A stretch of DNA of 41,698 nt from assembly GCA_905235535.1 (NCBI GenBank), contig CAJOLS010000015.1, positions 1 through 41,698 on the forward strand, read 5' to 3'. This stretch comes from an uncultured Bacteroidales bacterium (lineage in GTDB: Bacteria; Bacteroidota; Bacteroidia; Bacteroidales; UBA932). This document shows, in pieces, positions 33,573 to 41,698 of the stretch (position 1 is the first letter of the stretch; every line of letters begins with the position of its first letter). The notes beneath the pieces are model-generated. The model did not search any database and had not been told where the DNA came from. It saw only the letters and a program-made list of their open reading frames with translations. The translations under genes and the position numbers were made by a program.

Positions 33573-36566
33573 TAAGACAAAGGCCGGTAAAATGAGCAGA
33601 AGCCCCAGGGCGGAAAAGACCAGCCCACTGATGGTCCCGCAAGCAAAATCATACCAGAACACCTCCTGGGGAAGCCCCAGGACTGTCGAAAGGATTGTGA
33701 GGGAAATCGGAACAATCTTGTAGCGGAGGGTCCTGACATACCATCCGCCCTTATGCCGATAAGCGGTGAGCAAATAAATACCCGCATTGACAACAAGGCC
33801 ACAGAGCATTACAAAAGAAGCATATCCGCCCTGATCGAAGGATAAACCAGACAATCCGAATACCAGAAAAACCCCTACAAACGAAACGGGTATCAGAAGC
33901 AAGACGGATAGCGCCCAGCGGACAGATTCCAGACTCATGGAAAGCAATATGAACAGGATGCCCACAATGACCAGAATAATCCAGGCATAGTGTTTCTTCT
34001 GCTCTAAACCCCAATCAGAATCTCCATCTTCGGCCTTGAATCCCAAAGGGAGCACAGAATCATTCATATACCGGACGGCATCCTCTTTGCAGCGTTTCCC
34101 CAGAATAGTGTTGCCGGTAAAGTCGTAGCCTACAACCAGCTGGTAAGACTGATTGGACTTGCCGATTGAATTCCCGCTTCGTTTTTTTTCTATTTGGCCC
34201 ACAGCTGAAAGTGTCACCTTGGTGGAATCCACATCCAGGGGGGCATTCAAAATATGCCAGAGATCATAAGTTCCCGCATCAGCGGAACGCAATACCACTT
34301 CTGAAACTTCTTTCCCCCAGGTCGGGCGCCCTACCGGCCGGTCATACAGCAAGGAAGAAAGAGCTTCATAATAGCGATACGGATTAACGCCCGCCATGGT
34401 CAAGGTCTCGAAATCGTAATCCAGCACCCACTCCAAGGCCGGGCGTCCGTCCCACGCCGAGCTCCATACTTCAGGCTCCTTCACGTGGGGCTTCGTGGAA
34501 AGGTAGTGGGCAAGGAGCCCGGCATAGGTACTAAGCTGCTCATAATTATACCCCTCCAACAAGATATGATTTCCTTTAATGGAAGTAACCACATTGTTGT
34601 TGAAAGAATTGTCATCTATCCCATATACCGCCCAGTTGGCGCCGCCGAAATTAACCGCCATGGCCGTCACCATAGACTTCAAGCGCACAAGAGAGGGGCT
34701 GTTCGCATATTCCGGCTTAAAATCTACCACTATTGAAGCACAGTCAAAATCTGATATTGTGGTGGTAAACACCTCTATCTCATCAAATCCGGCCAAATAG
34801 CTTTCCATCTGCCGGACAACGTCATTCAGCTGGTTCACACTACTGCCTTCCGGCATTCCAGCCCTTATCACCAGCTGTTTGCGCACAGGCGTCCTGTAAA
34901 AATCGGCCCTGTCCAGACTCTGGTAAAAAAACCCGAAGGAAGAAGAGAGAATCCTGCCGGCACGCCCCAGCTTTTGTGCTTCCGGGAGTAGACAGACCGG
35001 AATGCCGAAGGCCATCAGGCACAAGAGAAAAATCCCCACCCGATGACGGGCGCCCCATTCAATGTATCGGCCATACCAACTTTCCAGCACGGCCAATCTT
35101 TTCAGGTGCATCTGCTTTCCGGTACCCGTATTCTTCGGCGGCACGAATGACAACAGCGACGGGACAAAGAAGTACGCCACCAGAAGAGAAAGAAGCAAGT
35201 TAATGACAATAACCCAGATAAAATCCGTAAGGTTTCCCCGTTCACTCTCGGGAAGCAGCAGGACAGCCAGCAAAGCTCCGATGGTAGTAACCGTGGCCGA
35301 AAAGATGGCCGGAAACACCTGCCGGTCTTTCCAGCGGACATAATGGTCGGCCATCACAATGGATGTGTCAATGATTATGCCAAGCGATACCGTAATACCG
35401 GCCAGCGTATACAGGTGAATCTGTATTCCCGAGACCGCATAGATGAAAATGGCCGACAAGATATTGACCGCGAGGGTGCTCCCGATTACAAAAACGTAGC
35501 GCCAGTTGCGGCTGACGGCCAGGACAAAAAGCAGGAGAATCAGGATACAGAGTAACGTTCTCCGATAGATTTTCCACAATTCATCCTGCACAAAGCGGGA
35601 AGCATCATAAACCGCGCCGGCTGTAATCCCTTCCGGAAAACAGGCTTCCAGCTCGTCCATTTTATGCCGAACCGACGCCAGGGCCCGCAGCGTATTGGCA
35701 GTGGGAATTGTACTCACAGCCAAAGATATTGTATTCAGGCCATTTACCCTGTAATAAGAATCCGGGAGTTTCTCCTCATAGCGCCAAGTGGCCAGATCCC
35801 GCATATAAACAATCCGCTCCCCTACTTTCTTGATAGGGATGGCCCCTAAATCGTCGCCAACGCTGGTGGAAAGCCTTACAGAAAGCCCCCCCTCTTCTGT
35901 CCGGGCCATTCCAAGCATTTCGTCTGAACAGGCATTTCTGAATGCCTCCGCTATCTCGGAAGCAGATATGCCACAACTCTTTGCTTTCTGAGGGTCAAAA
36001 GTAATCACCCAATGGAAAGGAAGACCTCCACTCAGAATCACTCCGTCCACATCTTCCAGGGAAGAAAGAGGGGCCAGCAGATGTTCCCTGGCATATTTTT
36101 CAATCTCATAGGATGGCATGGCCCCCTTAAGAACATACACAATTCCAGCATGGGGCGCTCCGCTTGTCGCCACACGGATTTCCGGGAATGAGACACCTTC
36201 GGGCAGTGATGGATAGATATTGCGTATTGCCGATGCGGCTTCGAAGCGGGCAGCATCCATATCCTTTCCCTTGCCAAAACGGGCTGTCACTTTACCAGAG
36301 CCTTTTTGGGAAAGGGAAGAGATATCCGTAATGCCTTCAAGCGAAGACAATACACCCTCCAGAAGGCCAGTCACCTGCGCTTCCACCACCTGGGCCGATG
36401 CATACGGATACTGATAGGACACACTCAACTCACGATTGGGGGCAGTGGGCAGATACTGGATATTCAGCAAGGGCATACTGGCGATACCCGCGACAGACAA
36501 TGCTATCAAAAGGAGTATCGCCGTGAAAGGAGGAATGGCTCCCTTATGCCTCTTCCCTTCCGACAT
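33555..36566 (-). CDS. RND-family efflux permease, second and more divergent subunit
   Basis: 1003 residues, the size of an AcrB-type inner membrane pump driven by the proton gradient. Twelve membrane helices can be read in two groups, with large periplasmic loops. The helix-4 region LYTLAGITVSLGIIIDTSIVMADHY keeps one acidic residue (Asp400). Helix 10 reads GGYASFVMLCGLVVNAGIYLL instead of a typical Lys- or Asn-bearing motif. The N-terminus (KRHKGAIPPFTAILLL) lacks the common pattern ending in a positively charged residue and Pro before helix 1. ATG 36566 is chosen; it lies inside the end of the first pump gene (23-nt overlap). The C-terminal five residues come from MITE copy 3. Likely partner of the first pump in a mixed trimer or a specialised second pump; substrates unknown. 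Confidence 0.83.
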   Translation of the reverse strand: MSEGKRHKGAIPPFTAILLLIALSVAGIASMPLLNIQYLPTAPNRELSVSYQYPYASAQVVEAQVTGLLEGVLSSLEGITDISSLSQKGSGKVTARFGKGKDMDAARFEAASAIRNIYPSLPEGVSFPEIRVATSGAPHAGIVYVLKGAMPSYEIEKYAREHLLAPLSSLEDVDGVILSGGLPFHWVITFDPQKAKSCGISASEIAEAFRNACSDEMLGMARTEEGGLSVRLSTSVGDDLGAIPIKKVGERIVYMRDLATWRYEEKLPDSYYRVNGLNTISLAVSTIPTANTLRALASVRHKMDELEACFPEGITAGAVYDASRFVQDELWKIYRRTLLCILILLLFVLAVSRNWRYVFVIGSTLAVNILSAIFIYAVSGIQIHLYTLAGITVSLGIIIDTSIVMADHYVRWKDRQVFPAIFSATVTTIGALLAVLLLPESERGNLTDFIWVIVINLLLSLLVAYFFVPSLLSFVPPKNTGTGKQMHLKRLAVLESWYGRYIEWGARHRVGIFLLCLMAFGIPVCLLPEAQKLGRAGRILSSSFGFFYQSLDRADFYRTPVRKQLVIRAGMPEGSSVNQLNDVVRQMESYLAGFDEIEVFTTTISDFDCASIVVDFKPEYANSPSLVRLKSMVTAMAVNFGGANWAVYGIDDNSFNNNVVTSIKGNHILLEGYNYEQLSTYAGLLAHYLSTKPHVKEPEVWSSAWDGRPALEWVLDYDFETLTMAGVNPYRYYEALSSLLYDRPVGRPTWGKEVSEVVLRSADAGTYDLWHILNAPLDVDSTKVTLSAVGQIEKKRSGNSIGKSNQSYQLVVGYDFTGNTILGKRCKEDAVRYMNDSVLPLGFKAEDGDSDWGLEQKKHYAWIILVIVGILFILLSMSLESVRWALSVLLLIPVSFVGVFLVFGLSGLSFDQGGYASFVMLCGLVVNAGIYLLTAYRHKGGWYVRTLRYKIVPISLTILSTVLGLPQEVFWYDFACGTISGLVFSALGLLLILPAFVLESVLK

Positions 36567-39500
36567 ATACGCTATAATACAAGGCAGGAACCACAAACAG
36601 ACTCACCAGGGTGCCCAGCACCATGCCCGCGATGATCACCAGTGAAAGAGGGAACTGTAAATCTGCACCCATATTGCCCCGGACAAGGAAAGGAAGCACC
36701 GCCACAACCGTGGTCAGGGAGGTCATCAAGATGGCCTTCATTCGGCGCGAAGAAGCCGTCAGCACCGCATCCCGAAGCCCCATGCCCGTTCTCCGGAGTT
36801 TGTTGATAGTATCTATCTTCAGGATAGAATCATTGATAACGATGCCGGTCACCACGACAAGGCCGGTTAAAGACATCAGGTTTATGCTTTCCCCCAGCAC
36901 CCACAATACGGCCAGAGCGCCAAAAAGATCTATGACAATCTCGGACAAGATTAACAGCGGCTGTAACAACGACTCGAATTGGGAGGCAAGAATCAAATAA
37001 AGCAGCACCAGCGCGACCAACAAAGTCCAAATCAACTCTTGAACCATTTTACGGTTGGAAAACCAGGAACCCGAAAAACCCACTTCAAAGTTTCCATCCC
37101 GACGGACAACCGACCGTATCGTCTCCATAACAGTCGGAACATCCCGGCCGTCCACCTGCATTTCCACGGGGTAATAATCCCCTTCTGAACCGGACACCAG
37201 GGTCTTGAGATTCTCCTCATACCTTTGGCTCATCAGTTCGGAAACCGGGATACGGCGCCCCTCCTGTTCTATGACTGTTTCCGAAAGAATGGTACCGAGA
37301 TTATCGCGATTTCTCCCGACGACAACGGGAAGGGTGCGATTTCCCTGTACGATGGAGAAAAGACGGTTCTCGTTGAGGGCGTTCTTCAGAACGGACGACA
37401 AAGCCTCGTAGGAGACATCATAGATTGCCATTTTCTGGACGTCTGCCACAAACAGGACGTCCGTCTTGATACCGGGAGGTGCTATGGACAGGAAGGGCAG
37501 CGAACTCCGAAGTTCATCCAACAGGACATTCAACTCCGGCACTCTCACCACCGGATTTCTGATGGGCCTGAAACGGGCGACCAACGGAGCTTCCCGTTGA
37601 GAAAAAACCTGGTCAAAAAGGGTCCCGGCCTCTCCGAAACTCCAGGATGCGTCCGGACAGGCAGTTGTAAGATAATCCGCCAAAGCCAGCCGGGCTTTTT
37701 CCAGGGCAGACATATCCGGACAACGGAAATACAGTTGCAACTCCTGGATACCCTGCTCCCCGCTGTGCTCCAATACAAATTGCTGTGCGCCCACCAAAGC
37801 GGTGGTCTGCTCTGCAAAAGGCTCCAGAATTGTTTCCAAAGTGGCGCAGCGCTTTTGGTTCTCTTCGATGGGCAGAAGCCGGTTCCAATCCAAATGAAGA
37901 ATGGACTCCGTGCGGGTAAGCCGGGGCAGACGCTCTTTTCGCATAAAAGAAAAACACACCGCCATCCCTATGACAGACAAGGACAAAAGCCACCAGCAAA
38001 CCCTCCGGTGTTCTATCCACCACAGTACGCGACGGTGATCCCATCGGCCCAATACTTCCTCAACCGAAAGCTTCGACAAAAGGGGATGGGCCTGGAAGGA
38101 TGGCTTCCACCTGTACCACCACCAGTAGTAAACCGGTATTACCAGTATGGTAACCAGGTAAGAGGTGATCAACACCACGGTAACAGCCAAAGCTTCATCA
38201 CGGAAAAGGGCGCCAGCCAGGCCGCTGATAAAGACAAGCGGAATGAAAACTGCACAGGTCGTAAGGACCGAACTTAACATGGGCGCCGTTACTTCCCGTG
38301 TGCCGGAAAGGACAGCTTGCTTCAAATCTTCCCCCCTTTGCCAGTGGGCCGTAATATTGTCAATAAGCACAATGGTATTGTCCACCATCATGCCAACCCC
38401 CACAAGCAAGCCAGATAACGAAATGATATTCAAGGACATTCCAGCCAGGTAAAACACCAGCATGGAAAAAATGAGAGCCGTGGGCATGGTCAGAGACACC
38501 AGTGCCGGGCTTCGGAAGTCCTTCATGAAAAGAAAAATCACCACACCGGCCATGATGATACCTAACAGGATATTCAGCAGGAGACTCCGGACAGAATACT
38601 CCAGCAGTTGTGTCTGGTCCCGGGTGAGCGTGAAACGAAGGGAAGGGTAATCCTCCCTGAAACTGGCCAGAAGAGTGTTCACCGCTCCTTTCAGATTGCT
38701 CATCCGTGCCTCGCGCTGTTTGATGACAGCCAGACTCACCGCTTCTTTTCCATCAGAGCGGACAAGACCCGTCCGTTTGGCCGGGACCAAAGATACCGTT
38801 GCCAGGTCTTTTACCTGCAACAGGCGTCCGTTACAATCCAGCCAAATAGATGCCAGGTCTTCAACGCTTCCGGAATGGGTATCGAATTTCACGTTGTATC
38901 GACAGGCTCCGTCCCGGATAGAAAGGGCTCCCAGACGAATGTCGGCCTGGGAGATGGCCGCCTCGAAAGCCTCACCGGACAATCCTGCCTGAATCAAGGC
39001 CACCTCATCGGGAATAATGAGGACTTCCTCTCCCAGAGTACCGCTTCCATCTACCATCGCAACCTCGGGAAGCTGTTCCAGGCGTTTGGAAATCACATCT
39101 GTACAAAACCGGCTTAACTGTGCAAAATTTCCACCTTCCGGCATAGTTACATTGAGGAAAAAGGCAGGAATGTCACTGGCGTCCGCCTTAAGCACCTTGG
39201 GTCTGTCTATTTTGGGCAAAGTCCCCATGGAACGATCTATCTTCTCGTTTACCTCAATGAAAAGATAATCGATGTTTGCCCCGTGATTGAAGGACAGCCG
39301 GATGGTTCCGGAGCCGTCCCGCGACTCGCACGTTATGTCTTGCAGCCCGCCCACCTGCATCAGCTGTTCCCGCAAAGGCCTGACCACGCTTTCATCCATT
39401 TCCCGGGCGGACAGGGAGGCATCCACAGCCTGCACTGTAATAAACGGAATTTCCGTCTCCGGAATAAGCGACACAGGCAGCAGATGCAGGGACACCAATC

Positions 39501-39570
39501 CCAGCACCACCACGGAGACAAGCGCCATAGTGACGGCAATGGGCCGGTTGATAAGACGCTCGAGCATCAT
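36544..39570 (-). CDS. RND-family efflux permease, first subunit
   Basis: 1008 residues. The N-terminus MMLERLINRPIAVTMALVSVVVLGLVSLHLLPVSLIPETEIPFITV is classical for the family. Helix 4 has GLLVGVGMMVDNTIVLIDNI with Asp397 and Asn398, matching the large group with VDN where AcrB has VDD. Helix 10 has NLMSLTGLVVVTGIVINDSILKIDTIN. ATGATG at 39570 overlaps the adaptor stop TGA, so translation is coupled; the 20 residues readable upstream of it are not needed. It is followed by a second, distinct RND gene as in MdtABC-type systems, where two pump proteins assemble together. The substrate cannot be read from sequence. Confidence 0.9.
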   Translation of the reverse strand: MMLERLINRPIAVTMALVSVVVLGLVSLHLLPVSLIPETEIPFITVQAVDASLSAREMDESVVRPLREQLMQVGGLQDITCESRDGSGTIRLSFNHGANIDYLFIEVNEKIDRSMGTLPKIDRPKVLKADASDIPAFFLNVTMPEGGNFAQLSRFCTDVISKRLEQLPEVAMVDGSGTLGEEVLIIPDEVALIQAGLSGEAFEAAISQADIRLGALSIRDGACRYNVKFDTHSGSVEDLASIWLDCNGRLLQVKDLATVSLVPAKRTGLVRSDGKEAVSLAVIKQREARMSNLKGAVNTLLASFREDYPSLRFTLTRDQTQLLEYSVRSLLLNILLGIIMAGVVIFLFMKDFRSPALVSLTMPTALIFSMLVFYLAGMSLNIISLSGLLVGVGMMVDNTIVLIDNITAHWQRGEDLKQAVLSGTREVTAPMLSSVLTTCAVFIPLVFISGLAGALFRDEALAVTVVLITSYLVTILVIPVYYWWWYRWKPSFQAHPLLSKLSVEEVLGRWDHRRVLWWIEHRRVCWWLLSLSVIGMAVCFSFMRKERLPRLTRTESILHLDWNRLLPIEENQKRCATLETILEPFAEQTTALVGAQQFVLEHSGEQGIQELQLYFRCPDMSALEKARLALADYLTTACPDASWSFGEAGTLFDQVFSQREAPLVARFRPIRNPVVRVPELNVLLDELRSSLPFLSIAPPGIKTDVLFVADVQKMAIYDVSYEALSSVLKNALNENRLFSIVQGNRTLPVVVGRNRDNLGTILSETVIEQEGRRIPVSELMSQRYEENLKTLVSGSEGDYYPVEMQVDGRDVPTVMETIRSVVRRDGNFEVGFSGSWFSNRKMVQELIWTLLVALVLLYLILASQFESLLQPLLILSEIVIDLFGALAVLWVLGESINLMSLTGLVVVTGIVINDSILKIDTINKLRRTGMGLRDAVLTASSRRMKAILMTSLTTVVAVLPFLVRGNMGADLQFPLSLVIIAGMVLGTLVSLFVVPALYYSVYVGREEA

Positions 39571-40643
39571 TTCCGAAGAGTGACGGAAGACCCGTCGGCA
39601 AGGTTCAAGTTCCCGCTCACGATGACACAATCCCCTTCGGAAAGCACCGCCCCCCGGGTTGCATCGGCCAATACCACGTGGCTGTCAGCATTGGAGTACA
39701 GTATATTTACATAAACCCAGTGGGCTTTACCGTCTTCCGAATAGGTAAACAGCACATCCTTGTTGTCCCGGACTACCACCGCACTGCGAGGCACCACCAA
39801 CTGATCCGGAATAATGCGCTCCACCGTTGCTTTCACATTCATTCCGTCCAGAAGTCCTTTCCCACCTTTTACGCGGCCACGAACCATTATCTGACCCTTT
39901 TTATCCACCTGCGGGTTGATATCCTTCACGACGCCTGAACAAGACAGGGCGGCATCGGCAAAAGGTGTCACCACCACAGGAAGGCCTATGGACAAAAAAC
40001 CGTATTCCGACTCCATCACCGTAAAATCCACGTCAAAAGCGCTGTCATCTATCAAAGCGCAAAAAGGTTCTGTTCCGGAGAGGTCATGGGGATGGAGACG
40101 GGCATTGGCCACCCGTCCGCTAAACGGTGCCCTGAGTACCGTACCTGCCAGATTAAGCCGGGCCTTGGCAAGAGCATTCCTGGCCGACATATAACCCGAA
40201 CGCATCTTGGCGGCCAGCACAATATCTGCCGGTGGGGAAAGCGTATCCCTGGCAGGATACCCCTGCCCCACCAGATAATCGAACATGTCCATCCGGGCCT
40301 TCTCCAGAGAACTTTCCGCTTCTTTTACCTCCCATTCCAAATCCGGACGGGAAACGGTGGCTATCACTGTTCCCTGAGTCACCCAATCCCCATTCTTCAC
40401 ATTCACCCGCGCAATGGGGCCCGGGCTGGAAAACACAAGGCTTGTACGGGAAGCCGCCACAAGTTTGCCGTTGGAGAGCAATTGCCGGCGGAAGTCGGTC
40501 TTCCGCAAAGAGACCACCTCCACCTCATTCAACTGAATACCAGGCGTCGTGCGGCCTTCTTCCCCCGTCTTCTCTCCTTTTGGGGCGCATGAGACAAGGA
40601 ACAAAAGGATCCCTGTCATCAGACAGATGTTACTTTTCTTCAT
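39567..40643 (-). CDS. Periplasmic adaptor (membrane fusion protein) of the RND system, lipoprotein
   Basis: 358 residues. MKKSNICLMTGILLFLVSC is a lipoprotein signal with the lipobox Cys at residue 19, which decides the start at 40643. The body has the adaptor pattern: SSPGPIARVNVKNGDWVTQGTVIATVSRPDLEWEVKEAESSLEKARMDMFDYL (lipoyl half and hairpin), VLRAPFSGRVANARLHPHDLSG (second lipoyl half), DVDFTVMESEYGFLSIGLPVVV (beta-barrel) and a membrane-proximal end. It joins the RND pump to the outer membrane channel. Overlaps the TolC-like gene by 14 nt and the first pump by 4. Confidence 0.9.
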   Translation of the reverse strand: MKKSNICLMTGILLFLVSCAPKGEKTGEEGRTTPGIQLNEVEVVSLRKTDFRRQLLSNGKLVAASRTSLVFSSPGPIARVNVKNGDWVTQGTVIATVSRPDLEWEVKEAESSLEKARMDMFDYLVGQGYPARDTLSPPADIVLAAKMRSGYMSARNALAKARLNLAGTVLRAPFSGRVANARLHPHDLSGTEPFCALIDDSAFDVDFTVMESEYGFLSIGLPVVVTPFADAALSCSGVVKDINPQVDKKGQIMVRGRVKGGKGLLDGMNVKATVERIIPDQLVVPRSAVVVRDNKDVLFTYSEDGKAHWVYVNILYSNADSHVVLADATRGAVLSEGDCVIVSGNLNLADGSSVTLRK

Positions 40644-41586
40644 ACCGGGCCAGTTCGTTTTCATCCAGGACGATATCTTCTCCCTGTATATAATCATAAA
40701 GGGCATACCGCCGCAGGGTATAATAATAAGTCCAATAGTTTCCAAGGTCCGTAAGGTATTGGTTACGGGCTTGGTCACTCTCATTCCGCGCGGTGTTCAA
40801 TTCCAGCACGGTAGCATTTCCTGCGCGGAAACGATCCATAACCAGCATATAACGTTCGGCCGATATGGCCGCCGCCCGCCGGGACACTTCACATTGGCTG
40901 CGCTGGTGATTGAACTGGGCCACTGCGGTGAAAATGGTCCTCCTGAAGTCACTTTCGGCCTGCTGCACCTTGGCCATAGCCACCTGCTCTGCAGCCCTCG
41001 CCTTTTCAATGCGTCCCTTGCCCTGCCCCCAATCAAAAATCGGGAAAGAAAAACCCAGGCCCAAGACCTCCTGGTCAAGGGGAGAACGATATGCCTCCGG
41101 TAATGTAATGCCGGACTTGGACAGTCCGAACCTGGCATTCAGGTTCATGGTCACGCCTCGCTGGGCCTTGGCTTTCTCCACTGCCGACCGGGCTTCCAGC
41201 AGACGAAGTTCATTATCCAGGAAAAAGGACAAATTGTTCAGGCTCTTATTCAGGACCATCTCATATTCAAGAGTAAGATCCGGCAGTTCCTCATCCAGGA
41301 CCGGGTTAATCTCGGCAGATTCGTCAAAACCCAGCAGGGAGTTCAGTTCCATCTGGGCTTCCTGAACACGGACGGCACTATCGTTCAAGGAAATGCTGTC
41401 ATTGAGCACCCGCAAATCCAATTGCAGATATTCATCCCGGCTCACCGTCCCCAGTTTCAACCTTTCTTCTGCCACATCCCGCATTTTGACAGAGTTGTCA
41501 AAATTGGTGCGGGTTGCCTTCTGGTCCTGGCGGGCGTTCAGGAGCCTGAACCATAAAGATACGGCCTGAAGGGATATATCTTCCAT
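40630..41586 (-). CDS. TolC-family outer membrane efflux protein, apparently missing its N-terminal part
   Basis: 318 residues, against about 430-490 for the family. The sequence begins in a coiled-coil helix (ISLQAVSLWFRLLNARQDQ, MRDVAEERLKLGTVSRDEYLQLDLRVLND) and continues through a complete second half: LGLGFSFPIFDWGQGKGRIEKARAAEQ, then VMDRFRAGNATVLELNTARNESDQARNQYL. There is no signal peptide, and roughly 120-150 residues of the first half are missing. An in-frame TAG lies five codons upstream of the ATG, and GC-rich intergenic palindromes start about 65 nt further on, so no coding extension is visible within the window. It may be a 5'-truncated gene or a relic; the rest of the frame is intact. 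Confidence 0.75.
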   Translation of the reverse strand: MEDISLQAVSLWFRLLNARQDQKATRTNFDNSVKMRDVAEERLKLGTVSRDEYLQLDLRVLNDSISLNDSAVRVQEAQMELNSLLGFDESAEINPVLDEELPDLTLEYEMVLNKSLNNLSFFLDNELRLLEARSAVEKAKAQRGVTMNLNARFGLSKSGITLPEAYRSPLDQEVLGLGFSFPIFDWGQGKGRIEKARAAEQVAMAKVQQAESDFRRTIFTAVAQFNHQRSQCEVSRRAAAISAERYMLVMDRFRAGNATVLELNTARNESDQARNQYLTDLGNYWTYYYTLRRYALYDYIQGEDIVLDENELARYEEK

Positions 41587-41654
41587 GGCTTCTACATACT
41601 CCTAAATTCCGCAAAATACAAAACTTTTTTGCCTGATGCCTCCTGACGGCGGTC

Positions 41655-41698
41655 GGTGATGCCCGGTTTTGCTGCCGGGCTGGGTGTCAGCCCGGTCA
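41655..41698. repeat. GCCCGG-family hairpin array at the right edge
   Basis: GCCCGG (41661-41666) pairs with CCGGGC (41675-41680), and CCGGGCT (41675-41681) alternatively pairs with AGCCCGG (41689-41695). The segment resembles the hairpin at 11404-11431 (shared GATGCCCGGT on one strand or the other). It marks intergenic DNA upstream of the truncated TolC-like gene. Confidence 0.6.

Noticed and set aside
39571..39630. Upstream start for RND pump 1 adding 20 residues
   Set aside because: The extension lies within the adaptor gene and is not hydrophobic or family-like; ATGATG overlapping the adaptor stop gives the classic N-terminus.

Overview
The window reads as a chromosomal segment of a fairly GC-rich member of the Bacteroidales (Bacteroidota), most likely an uncultured gut lineage. 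Support comes from the Bacteroidota-type promoter signature (TTTG, 19-21 nt, TAnnTTTG) ahead of many genes, the near absence of Shine-Dalgarno sites, and lineage-typical proteins (DUF3078, DUF4293, BT_3928 family, FadL-type porin, archaeal-type prolyl-tRNA synthetase). The genus cannot be fixed from sequence reading alone. No rRNA, tRNA, CRISPR array or transposase gene was seen.

Layout. 1-229: end of an unrecognised gene. 231-3069: a compact operon of a steroid 5-alpha-reductase homologue, an Old Yellow Enzyme reductase and a short-chain dehydrogenase, which together look like a steroid or bile-acid ring-A reduction module. 3150-9740: class II aldolase, a GNAT acetyltransferase, dnaK with an unusual Gly/Pro/Gln tail, a FadL-like porin and a Trp/Tyr- then Ser/Arg-rich lipoprotein. 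9924-13545: proS, a DUF3078 protein, tilS. 13645-18618: gpmI, then lpxD-lpxC-lpxA-wbqC-like for lipid A; LpxC lacks the FabZ domain normally fused to it in this phylum. 18615-23120 (minus): rimP-nusA-infB, with nusA broken by a 5-bp tandem duplication. 23506-25241 (minus): a MauE/DoxX-type membrane protein and tmk. 25309-27065: an MsrA-fRMsr fusion and folP. 27023-30624 (minus): FtsB-like protein, CPBP protease, sugar nucleotidyltransferase, DUF4293 protein, murQ. 30756-33430: fabK-fabF-fabZ. 33555-41586 (minus): a tripartite efflux operon with a TolC-like protein (apparently missing its N-terminus), a lipoprotein adaptor and two dissimilar RND pumps, in visibly lower-GC DNA.

Three repeat systems run through the window. 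(1) A 117-bp non-autonomous element (MITE-like) with 20-bp perfect terminal inverted repeats and 3-bp TTA/TAA target duplications occurs three times in one orientation, each time at the 3' end of a minus-strand gene. (2) A 26-bp imperfect palindrome occurs in full four times, and it or its half-copies overlap start or stop codons of neighbouring genes. (3) A GCCCGG/CCGGGC hairpin family occurs at 11.4 kb and at the right edge. The heptamer GGCCGAT/ATCGGCC is also strongly over-represented on both strands.

Leading candidates for new biology are the steroid-reductase operon, the stop-codon-associated MITE family, the MsrA-fRMsr fusion, the two-pump efflux operon and the over-represented heptamer.
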